Source: Lepidonotus clava
Taxonomy: Eukaryota; Annelida; Polychaeta; Phyllodocida; Polynoidae
Assembly (NCBI GenBank): GCA_936440205.1
Contig: OW387139.1
Location: forward strand, 27,058,378-27,122,377
DNA: 64,000 nt
Direction of reading: 5' to 3'
The position numbers and the translations under genes were made by a program. Positions 14,401-26,400 of the stretch are shown here, piece after piece. The notes under the pieces are model-generated. The model saw only the letters and a list, made by a program, of their open reading frames with translations. It ran no database searches and was not told where the DNA came from. Every line of letters begins with the position of its first letter. The first letter of the stretch is position 1.

Positions 14401-17400
14401 GGAGAGGAATTCTGAAACCTCCTTTGGCTATGTCCCTCTCCTCTCATTTCCTCTCCGTAATAGGTTATCCAGGGAACGATAGGGCCATCTAATTGCCATC
14501 GATGGGATGTTTTTATATATCTCATGACTCTCATTTCTTGAGAAATCATAGATTCAGTTCTGTGGCCCATTTTCCCAATGCATTAGGTTTTACTAGCCTG
14601 TATTAAAATTAATTTTATGCTGTAATAATCGAGATCAGAGGTAGTTGAAATAATCCCTTAGGCATCGCAGTAGAAACCCTCCCTGTATATACAGTGTAGT
14701 ATATGTAAATAAAAACAGTCCCTGTCCCTGTAAACCTATGCTCATGGGACTGAACCCTGTTACAAACGGAAACGACCACTGTTGACAATGCTATGCCCTT
14801 ATTGATTTTTTTTACCAGTAGAGACCGATGGGTACAGGCCGATAGGGAAGAAACAGAGCGCCAAGAGGCTGGCCTGTCGCTGATGGCATAGTGGTGTAGG
14901 CATTTCTCATGTGGCCTGGTAAAGCCTTTCTGGGACCGACAAGGGGGCCGCCACTCCAGTGACAAGCCTGTATCTGGCAGCCTGTAAGCATGTCAGCCGG
15001 CAGTGTGCTTAGAGAAGGGACTGGTCACGATGTGAATGCCTCTAGATCTTCTGATACGATAAAAGCAGAATGCCCAGTTTTCTCTGTATTGGACACTTCC
15101 AATGAAACAGGCCCTTCCTCAAACCACACTGTAACAACACGTCCAGTATGAGCTACGGAAGGGCCTATAGCAGTTTGCTCCATGTATGTTTCTTTTCTGT
15201 TGTGATATTGTTAAAATGATTTAGGCTGATCGATGCGAAGACAGGATAGATTTTTGGGGTAGCAATCCCGATTATTGAATTGAAAAGGATAATTCATTGA
15301 GCAGAGTAAAACTAAAGACATAGAAAAAACGTATGCACAGCTTGTTTTGGTACCAAAATTAATTTTGATTTATTTTGTACTTTAATTGTGGTCCTGGCAC
15401 GGGAACCAACCGCACGCCACGTCCCCATCCAGTATTCCCGATGATCCTTCAATGCCTGCTTTTACACCTCTACCCAGTCCTCTACATCTTTGGCAGTGCA
15501 GACCAACATTGCCAAACTCTTCACTCCCTGCTCCATCTAAATCCGTCCCCATCCAGCCCCTTCATTGCCTCCTCCTGCAGGTCAGCTACAGATGTCATGA
15601 ATCATCCGTATTCAAACGGGGATGTGTTGGTTCCCACGGATAAAAACAGACGTGTTTGGATAAGGAGCAATGTGGTCTAGGTAGGTTGGGGAAATAAGGT
15701 GTGTAAGGGTCTCCCCACCGCGGCCCTGGAGTGTCTACCAATTGCTATGCACACGGGTATATGAATTATTGTACTCCTTACATTAGCGGGGACTTACATT
15801 CACAGCTTTCTACCAACAAGTGTTATGGTCATCACATATTATTCTTCCAAAGTCTTCTCGACCAAGGTGCGCAGCAGGGATCACATGCCTTTTTTTATAA
15901 GATGAAATCTAACTTGGTTTGAAAGCTCGGTTCTAATTCATGCAGTGTAGATTCTATTGAGTAAAACATCAGATGGTTTAAATGAGATTAATGCTAGGTT
16001 TTGTAAGCGCTTTAACTGATCTGCTCAAGTAGGTTCTTGAAGTATGTAGTCGGCATAGAAATGAGATAATCCCGCTGGATCGTCGCATACAAGCACCAAG
16101 CTTGTCCCTTTCTATAGGTCGGATCCTTTACTCCGGTGGGAGAATCATTGATGTTCTGCTAGAATCCTAATTCTTCTGATGGAAATTAAATGCAAAGTAG
16201 CAGGCTCTACAGCCAAGGCCTTCCCCCAGTGCTTTGAGTAGTGTCGGTGGGAGCTGGGCTGTAAGACCAGCGCCAACATACCACCTCCCACGGGCCCTTA
16301 ACACTTTCACGGCCGCCAGCTCCAGTTACTTTGAGAAGGAAATGACTAATCTCAGCAGCATTTGATCAAGGAGGCCTTCAGTATACAGGAAAGTTTTAAA
16401 CGATGAAAAATTGACTTTTGTCTTCGATGTTGGCGGTTTGCTGTTGATCTAAGTTAATGCCGTATGGCGTAGTACATATCTTACAGCGCTTTAACGCTAT
16501 TTATAACCAAAATGAAAATGTCTGACCGTGGTCAAACACAATGAGCCCAGTGTTTGACCTCAATAATCCTAGCTTACAAGTATACTTATCTTTATAGAAT
16601 AAAGTATACCAGCTGTATACTCCACTTCTGTTCACATGAGAGTGAAATGAACCCAATTTTATGTATAGTATTTCAGTTCCAATCACATGTATAATCACGA
16701 GAAATAGACGTCGGGATCTATTTGAGACTAAATTTCAACATAACCTAGCGCTATATTGCTGCTGTAATTTGCCAGTCATATACCTTTAGAGCTTTCTCCA
16801 AGATTCCATAATAAAAGTCTATAATATTGTAATTGCTTTAAGGAGGGGGGGGGGGGCGCAGTCCGTTACTTATATAATGTAATATAGAAATACAATACAG
16901 ATAGATGAATGGCCATGCAGAGAAATAATGTAATTGCGCCTATCGTTCATTTAACCATTCAATGAGGTCCCGTCCATTCACACAAGTTACAGTTCTAAGC
17001 AAAAGTTTTTAGCAATCGAGGAGCATTTATCTCAGGAAATAGATCGGTGGCGAACCACTGCAGGCGGATCACAGGTCCCACGGCGCCCCTCCCATCGACC
17101 GCGCCCCACCAGCTGTTTCCCCGACCCGCTAGATGATGTAGTCAGTCTTAGCCCGACCTGGCCAGAAAGTCTCCAGTCTTAGAGGAATGGAGCGATCGAC
17201 ACGGTAAAATTCATAAAAACTAAGGCTGCACTTTCGGAGGATGATTTGGCTCTAATTGCAGTAGCTTTGCGCCAGTGTCTGCTGGGAAAGTACTGCCCTG
17301 CTCGGCAAACCCACCATGATCCGTCGGCCCGCATCCCTCACGCCCTCCTCCCCGACCCCTACACCTACGTCCTCCCCCACACAGCGCCTTAAGGTTGAGA

Positions 17401-20400
17401 GGAAAAGACGACCGTGAGACGACTGTAAACGGAACTGCTTCAAACGATATTCTGACTGGCCCAGGACCCAATCAAAGCCACTTTTGTCAGCCAGCCGGAA
17501 ACAGGTGAGGGGCCTTGGGCGCGAGGTGACTGCCCCTGGCGGCGGTGGGCGGTATTCTGCCCCCTGTCTTGGCACCCTGTCTGAGGGAAGGGTCACCTCA
17601 GCATCACGGCGGGCAGGAACAGAGGGCATACGAGATGGCAGCGTCTTTTGGAGACAGAAAGAGAAACGGTTCATGGCTTAATATATCATATTCATACCCG
17701 CCCATGATGAATGTTGTTTGAACTAGGGCAGCGGGGTTTCCTCCGTTTAGGGTTTTCATTCATAATTCAAACTTTATTGAAAATTAACTTTGATGGAAGT
17801 TACGGAGTCGTCCTCCCCACTAAGGAAGTTAGCACAGGAGGTTAAAGATTAGAATAACAATGAATTATGTTTCAAGAGAGCACGAACCTAAAAGTAAGAT
17901 AATACCTTGGCTGTCAGTGCATGTCCCGGGGTGGATGTATACCAAGCAGTTAGATGCCATGATTATTGTGATCATAATCTGATAATAGGCATGCTACCTT
18001 TTTTCGGGAGTGGTTATACGCGCGACTATCGCATACGCGGCCGTCGTGTTTATATAATTTCTTATACACGCGGGCACAAAGTTCCCCCATGCACATCTCG
18101 TTATATACGTGGACACAAGGCAAGGTGATGCATTAAGGATTTTTAGGACTGCATATGTGCGGAAATGAGATGAAATATAGAAATAAAAAAATGAAAAGGG
18201 GGGTTTGGGGGCTTAGCCCCCGATTAACAAATAATATAATGATGTGATATGTAGGTACGTCCGCATGTATTAACGTGCCTATTTATACACGGGTATAACC
18301 CCACGGATACGAGCCTATCAGTGTGTGCAGACATTGCAGTCCCGCGCATACAGTCAAAACTGTGTGCGCAGACCTGACAGCCGCGTATACAAGTAATTCT
18401 GTGTGCGCGGTCTGCTGTTATGCCCGCGTGTATAACTCTGGCCCCTTTTTTCTACCAGTTTCAACGAATGGTTTTAAAATCACGCACATAATATATTGTC
18501 TTACTCTGAAGAGGTGTAATAAGATAAACAACCATAATCATGTACAAAATGGATTATATTTATCAAATGGCATTGTAAGTTGTAGGCCTATCGTGTTATA
18601 GGTCTAGGTGACGCTTTTCTTCACGAATTTCTCTTTGCGTTCAAAGTTAGATCTATTCATCGTCTGTAGGCAGAACCTTATTGCTTTGTCTCGACTTAGG
18701 CATATACGATGAAAACGTCAATAGTAGTCTATCATCCTCGGCCCTGCTCCCTAACCCAATGAGGGTGATGTTCTGGGATAATCGAATCAAGAGCCTGCAT
18801 GAAACTGCTCCTATCAGCCATAAAGGAACTACGTAAACATCGCAACAAAGATGCACAGTCAGGGAAAAGTGGGATAAATGAAACTCTTCAGCTCCCCTTT
18901 TGACACACCAAAAGCCATACACGTCTCTTATCATACTCTTTATTTTCGATAATTCGCTCTCACACGTCTCTTACCTCATAAAGTTAAATCATTGGATTTG
19001 TATCAAAATTGGATTGAATTAGTGGACGTTGAATTGTTAGTTCGATTTGATTTACATTTGTATACCTATTGTAAGATATTGTAAGATATTACAAGCCCGT
19101 AGCCAGGGGGGGGGGGTTGACATTGGGTATGGGCCACCCCCCATGCTGGGCCAGGTCCGCTTTTTTTTAAAAACAATATTTTTTAGTTTTTCCTACTCCC
19201 CTCTTATCCTGGCCCTCTGCTTCCCCCATTAGTGGATCCAAGCGGGGAGGGGGGCAGACGGGCCTTGGCCCCCATCCCGCAAAGGAAATAAATGCTAAAA
19301 AAAAATGGTAGCAAGGGAGGAGAAAAGAAAGGGAGAGGAAGATGTGCCTCCCGGCCCTCACATTCCTTTCCCTCTCTTTCCCCTCTCGGCGTTATGGGTC
19401 CCCTCCTGGGCTTGTGGCTCCCCTCCCTGCCCTTTGGGTCCACTACCAGCCCTGTGGGTCCCCCTCCTGGTCCTGTGGTTCCCTACACGGCCCTGTGGTT
19501 CCCCTCCCGGCCCTATGGGTCCTCTCCTGGCCCTGTGGGTCCCCTTCCTGCCCTATGGGTCCCCTCCCAGCCCTGTGGGTCCCCTCCCAGCCCTGTGGGT
19601 CCCTTCCCGGCCCTGTGCGTCGCCTCCCAGCCCTGTTGGTCCCCTCCTGTCCCTTTCTTTCCCCTCCCAACCATTTCTTTCCCCTCCCGTCCCTTTCTTT
19701 TCTATCCCGGCCCTTTCTTTCCCCTCCCAGCCCCGTGGGAAAAGAAAAAAAGGGAGGATAGGGGGAGAAAAGAAGAAAAGAGAAAGGACCAGCTGAGGGG
19801 AAAGGGTACTCCGAGGTTCCAATATTTGGTATCCTAAACCTAATATTTAAGGAGATATGAGTAGAATTATGAAAAATAGCGATTAATTTGTCTTAAACCA
19901 ACTTTTTGTGTAGAATTCATTTATAATACTCAAAACATTCCATCATGATGGAATACTTCCATATTTGGAATGTCAATGGAACGTTTTTATAAGGGACCTT
20001 CCATTTAGTACGTATGCAAAAAATTTCAAATTTTAGACCCCCCCCCTTGGCTTAAAATACGCATTGGATTTGTATTGAAACGTATGCAAATTTTCAAAAA
20101 AATCAGACCCCCCCACCCGCCCTTGGTGCGTACATACTTAATGGAAGGCCCCTAAGGGAAATTCACTTAATTCATTCTATTTGGTTGCCATGGAAACTAA
20201 AATACATGAGACTTTCAGAAAATAGTGTAAACTATGAGAAACTATCATTTTCAGGTCTCAACATTGAAAACAGAAGACATTAAATTTGATCTTTTCTGGT
20301 TAAAAAATAATGAATAAAAGTCTGTTTTTAAATATTTACTAATAATTATGATAATTAATGATAATTTGTACAAAATCTCAATAAATACAAGAAAATTAAG

Positions 20401-23400
20401 CTTTTCCTCATTTTCAGGTATCCTGACAGTGTTACGTTTGAGGGCCCATAACGCTTAATAATTATTGGATTGCTTGATATCATTTGAAAGCTAAGAACCT
20501 GCTCTACAACATTGGTTTAATATCAAATCCCCTCGTTGGGTCACAGATGTGCTTCCAGGCCCTCTCTTTTCCCTCCCGGCCCTGTTTGTCCCCTCTCGCC
20601 CCTATGGGTCCCCTCCCAGCTCTGTGTGTCCCCTCAATCACTTTCTTTCCCCTCCCGTCCCTTTCTTTCCCCTCCTGGCCTTGTGGGTCCCCTTCCGGCC
20701 CTTTTTCCCCCTCCCAGCCCTGTGGGTCCCCTCCTGGCCATGAGGGTCCCCTCCCAGCCCTTTTTCCCCTACCAGCCCTATGGCTCCCCTCCTTACGTTG
20801 TGGCTCCCCTCCTGGCCCTTTCCTCCCCCTCCCGGCCCTCAGGGTCTCCTTCCGGCCCTTTTCCCCCCCTCCTGTCCCTCCAGACCCTTTGCTTTCCAGC
20901 TCCCATTCCCTGGAAGAATGAATATGCATATTGAATTTTTTTTCAACAATTCCCCCATACCCCCCCTCAATGGGAGGGGGAACCACTCCTCTACACTCCC
21001 ACTTCTATTCCTTAGAAGAATCAATATAATTTGGAGATATTAGAAAAAAACTATTGTCCCTTAAGGTCACTAAGGTACCTCAGAATGCCTCAGATTGCAT
21101 GAATGAGAGGTTATCTTTTCAAAAGAATTTTGGGTGTGGCCCCCCATACCCCCCCACCCTCAATAGGAGGGAACCACTCCTATGCACTCCCACTCCCATT
21201 CCTTGGAAGAATGCATATAAATTGAAAATATTAGGAAAAAACACTATTGTCCCTTAAGGTCACTAAGGTACCGCAGAATGTCTCAAATTGCACGAATGAG
21301 AATCTTTTAAAAAGATTTTTCTGAGAGAACCCCACCCATACCCCCCCTGTGGCCAACTCAGCCACCCACAACTTCTGTATTCATATACTACTATCGTATT
21401 TTCTAATCTTGGCCCCCCTTAAACAATTCCTGGATCCGCCCCTGACCCCTGTTAAACCTCATTTACCTCTGCCGGACTTCTGCTACCCCTGTAAAAACTC
21501 TCTTATTGTTTACTGCTCTCTGATGAGCATGCCAGATTCATGACGTGACAAATAACGTCGCTGGTTTACATTCTAACGTTGCAAAATACGTCGCTGGTAC
21601 AATGTTGCTAGGCTAGGGGGTAGAGCCAATAACCTTCACAACCCATGGACGATACCCTGGCTTTAAGCTATTTTACTTCTAGAAAGTCCACTTTTTGGAA
21701 ATGGTTCTGGATTCGGGTCTGAGACTTACCATATATTATGTCTTTGTCCAGCCAACTGGACACGCTGCGTGCCCCACCCAATGTGGAAGGCCTGTATTCT
21801 GCTGATAAAGTATTATCGCTGGGTGGAAATGGATAGGGACTTTCGCGAGGTCAGGGCCGTTTTTCCCAGATAATAGGCAAGCAGATCGCCACGCAGGGGG
21901 ACAAAAGCAGCCCATATGTACGCTCATGAAATGACCCCAAAAGGATGCACCTCTTGCATGAATTCATTAAAAAAAGACGACATTCAAACATATTTCTAGG
22001 TTCTATATCTTTACAGTTTAAAAAAAGACGACATTCAAACATATTTCTAGGTTCTATAATTTCACAGTTTATACAGAGCCGTTCGTGAACAGATAACACC
22101 AATGCTTTGGGCCCAATTGTTATCTTGCCACACTTGTGCCGGATTGATACCATCTTTGTTCACGTAGTAACACAGATATTTTACAATTATGAAAGAAGGT
22201 TGTTTGTTTACAATAGGAACGACTTTTTTTCAGATAAGATACGCAATACGACTAAAGGAAATCTGATAATATAATGCACTCCCACAACAACCATATAATG
22301 CACTCCCACTTTATGTGCCTTTTTTTTTATAAGAGGTATCAATTATACTAACTCCACGTTTCAGATTTCACTACTTGTAATTTTTACCTTAGGTTTGAAA
22401 TCGTCGATTCCTGAGCTCGTGGAAAGAATAAGCATGGTGTTGCTGCTTATAAAACTTCCAATGTGAAACAAGCGTATGTAAAACTCATAGATTGACTGAA
22501 TCAGTAGTGAGGACAAAACTGGTGTTTATTCAAATGATTGATGGATAAAAACGCTGGTTGAACAGCTTTTCGTGAAATATTTAATCACCGTTATGATAAA
22601 ATATTCAAAGGGATTTGATCGTTTGGCAAACACACAAATGTTCAGGCAACGCTCTGCAAATCTTTCTTCGGAAAGGAAGGTGTTATCTCCCCTTAAATGA
22701 GAGGCAAGAAATAGGAAAGGCCAACCCCCTTATTCATCAGCAGAGACCAGTGGCGGATTTAGAGGGGGGCACGGGGGGCGGGGCGCCCCCCCTTTTTTTG
22801 TGGCCAAATTTAGATTTTTTTAATGTAAAATTCGGCCAAAAAGTAGTTAAAAAAGATTTTCCCCAATAACGCACCCCCCCCCCCCCCCACCTTTTTCAAA
22901 TTCCTGGATCCGCCACTGGAGACTGTGCTGACAGTTGGTGTACCGCAGGGGAAATCCCAGCTCACATATCCGACCATTCCCAGGTCCTTTGTCCACCATG
23001 TTCATCATGGGGCATCCGTGTATGGTCTATAGACTGTAAAGTCCCTTCGTATTAACTCACTAGTTTAACACTGCTTTTGAGATTTGTTTGTTTGTTGGAT
23101 AAGTTTAATGTCTGGCCAACCTTTCTGGGTCTTTTACGAGATTGCACAAGGTAAAGCTTTGCAGCTAGTTTTATGCCACATGGGTGGCGACCACACCTAT
23201 GATATGATTTAGGAGAAACCTGCCACTGGGTTGGATACCCTACACTTTTTGAAGAGTGGCAAGGGGTCTTTAATGTGCAATGTCCAATAGAAAGGATAGA
23301 ACACACCCAGCCTTTGATGACCCTGTTGGGGGCATGGGGTGCCCCTTTTAGTCACGGCTTATTCCAAGCAGGGGATACTGAGGAAACATTCTTCCCAGGG

Positions 23401-26400
23401 AGCTCCAACAGAAGCCCCCGCCCCAGTTCCCCACGGGCTCTGCTTTTGAAAGAACATAAATATCACTGGATTAAATTGCACAAATATCTTGTGAGAAGCT
23501 ACAGGTGTGGGGGAATAGAACTTTGTCCTAATGATGGGGGTAGTTGCCTTTCAAACGGGGTAGTTGTCCTAGGTTTAGGGGTCATAGGTCCAGCAGTCAG
23601 GGTTATTGTCCCATATACATAGGGAGCTGTCAAACCTACTTGGGTAGTTATCCTGAGGGGTAGCTGTTCTTAGGGAGTTATTCTATAAGGAAATGTTCTT
23701 TTATGCCTAAGGGGAATCGACGTAGATGTCCTTTGGGTCATTGTTCGCAGGTAGGTGTCCCAGAAGTAGTTATAGTGTCATCATATTCCACACACTATAG
23801 GCAAAGGAAAATAGTCCAACTTCGTCATCATAATTAACTGATGAATGGCGGAATTTCCGAAATAATTATTGTATATAAGGTCCCATGAATTACCAGGTTC
23901 TATCAAATGAGAGATACAGTAAAATGTCGAGATGAACTAGACTTGCAAATGCTCCCTGGAATGGTTGGACGTATGTTTTCTATTTCAAGTTTTTCACTGA
24001 TCCTCCTTCCTGCTGGTTTCCCCCTACAGTATGCAGCTACCACCCCTACCCCGAAACTCTAACATGGTTAGGGCAAAAGGTCAATATAGAGGGCAGCCAG
24101 ACAAATGTCCCCTTGCCCTGCTATGATCAATATTGGCAAATATGAAATGAATTGGCTTTATTTCCGGTTCGGGCGGCAGCCGTTGAGACTATCCATGCCG
24201 GATGAGCTAAGCGCCTACTCCAGGGTTGGCCGAGGAGGTGTCGTTTACACTGATTGCCAGGAGGGCGCTGCAGCACTCCAGACAGAGGGTCTGATAGCAG
24301 TAGGCGGCCCTCATAAAAAGCCCTTACAACCTACTACCATGCCTCTGCCCCCTCCCCTTAGCAAGACCTTATGGTGTTCCACCTTTTACCTTGCCTTGCC
24401 AAACTTGTCCAATGTGGAATCTGTACGAGAGATCTAATCCAAGATGGCCAATAAATTTGTTAAATACCTTACATTTCAAATGTTACAAAAATACAAAATT
24501 TTGGAACATTTCCAGAATTCAAAGTTATGCCTCAGAACTGATGTGCCTTATACTATATTTTGTCATTTTATCCATGCTATAATGAAAATGCCCATATGAT
24601 AATAGATATTTGCAGAGAGTTGTGGATACTGATAATTTGATAATTTTTTCCAGTACATCTATCCGTACCAACTGACCATGTTTGGTTATAAGACAAATCA
24701 TGATTCATCATAGGTCTAATCATAGGTCTAAAGATCATAACTAATCTCTAACAACGCACTTTTGCCACCACAAAATGTGCCTAATACCCCATACTGTCAC
24801 TTATTTTGAACCGCATGGGTCAAAAAGAAAAGTGTCAGACTTAACCACTCTTCCAACAGTTGGGTACCGAGATCGGAAGGAATACGGGCTACGATTAAGC
24901 CAAGCCCTATTATAGAATGTAAATCTGTCCACATACAGGGGAGCCCATCAGTTGGGTATGTGTGCGCTGAGGCAATCGGAAACTTGAGAATATTGACTCT
25001 CTTCTGGATATGCCTTGCTGATATTCGGTACACTATATTTATGTATGTAATATGGAAGATGCATAAAGATATTTGAGGGCCGATTCCGAACATCTCATAC
25101 AATTTTCCTCATACATACTGAACATTATCGAAAGGCTGTATCGGCATAACTCCATAACAGTTGTGGAAATCTTTCTGACATGAGGGGAGCTGTGTAGATG
25201 AGGTCTTCTCTTATGCTCTTGGTCTGGATTTAAGCTTTATGTGATCGGTGTAAAAAAATTTCCTGTCTTAATCATCCATCTAATTGCCTACTACAAAAGG
25301 AACCTACTTGTGTAATAAATCAGTACACCTAGAGTGACAAAAATGAAAAAAAAACTGATACCATATAGAGATATTAACCCTTTTACTGCCAGGGTTATGT
25401 CATATTATGTATTATCACCAATGATGCAGGGTGTAAATTCAAGGTAGTGCCTTGACTCTTGACCATTATGCCACCTGGTGTAAAGGTAATGATATGATAG
25501 TTAATGTTGGTGAAACAAAAGAGATGCTTTTTACCACAGCACCAAAGGTTGAACAAATATATGATTCGGGTATGAATCTCTGTATTAACAATGCTGTGAT
25601 AGGTTTAGTACATACATATTGTTACCTGGGAGTAATTTCTGATAGTTGTCTTAATAATGATAGTTTTCTAAAGGCAACTATAAAGAAGGTATCTTACAAG
25701 TTATATATGTTTGGAAAAATACGGTATCTATTGGATTTTAAAACTGCACTCTTAGTGTATAAGCAAATGATTTACCTTTCTTTGATTACTTGGACATTCT
25801 AATAGATAGTGGAAAGAAATCGCTGATTGATCGACTTCAAAAGCTACAGTTCAGAGGTTTAAAAATTGTATGTAATTATCAATTAAATGGAGACTGTATA
25901 AAATTAGATGATGAAGTAGAATTACATCAATTGTGTAAAGTGGAGATGCTTGTTATTAGACGTATGCGTTGTTTATTATTGAAACTGTATGATCTTATGC
26001 AGAATGAATATCACTTCTCTAAAAATGTAGAGCCTGCGAGTGAAAGGATATTACAAAGTGATATGGGCAGGAAATTGTATTTAAGTAAACCTGAAGTAGA
26101 AGTATATAAAAAGAATTGGGTTCATCATGCAAACAATATTTGGACATTACTACCTATTCATGTACAGAATACTCAACCTAAGCAAGTGTTTGCAAAGGAA
26201 CTGACTATAGATATCTTAAACATTATTTGGAAGAAACTACACGAACCAGGAGTAACATAATTTGATGTAACTATTATGATCTTGATATATATATATCGAC
26301 AGTGTATGTTAATATTGTACATATTTATATATAATAATTTTGTATCGACATCATGAAAAGCACTAACTTGTGATGATGTGAAGTTCAATTTTTAAAAAAA

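Noticed and set aside
19098-19300. Possible left end of a large transposon pairing with the TCCTGGATCCGCCCCTG word at 21428
   Set aside because: The left word (CCCGTAGCCAGG) is not the complement of the right one, so they do not form one element.
19292-19837. Long Pro/Ser/Leu-rich open frames over the minisatellite, in several frames and on both strands
   Set aside because: They are translations of a stop-free 20-bp tandem repeat. All frames are open at once, and no splice signals or family match exist.
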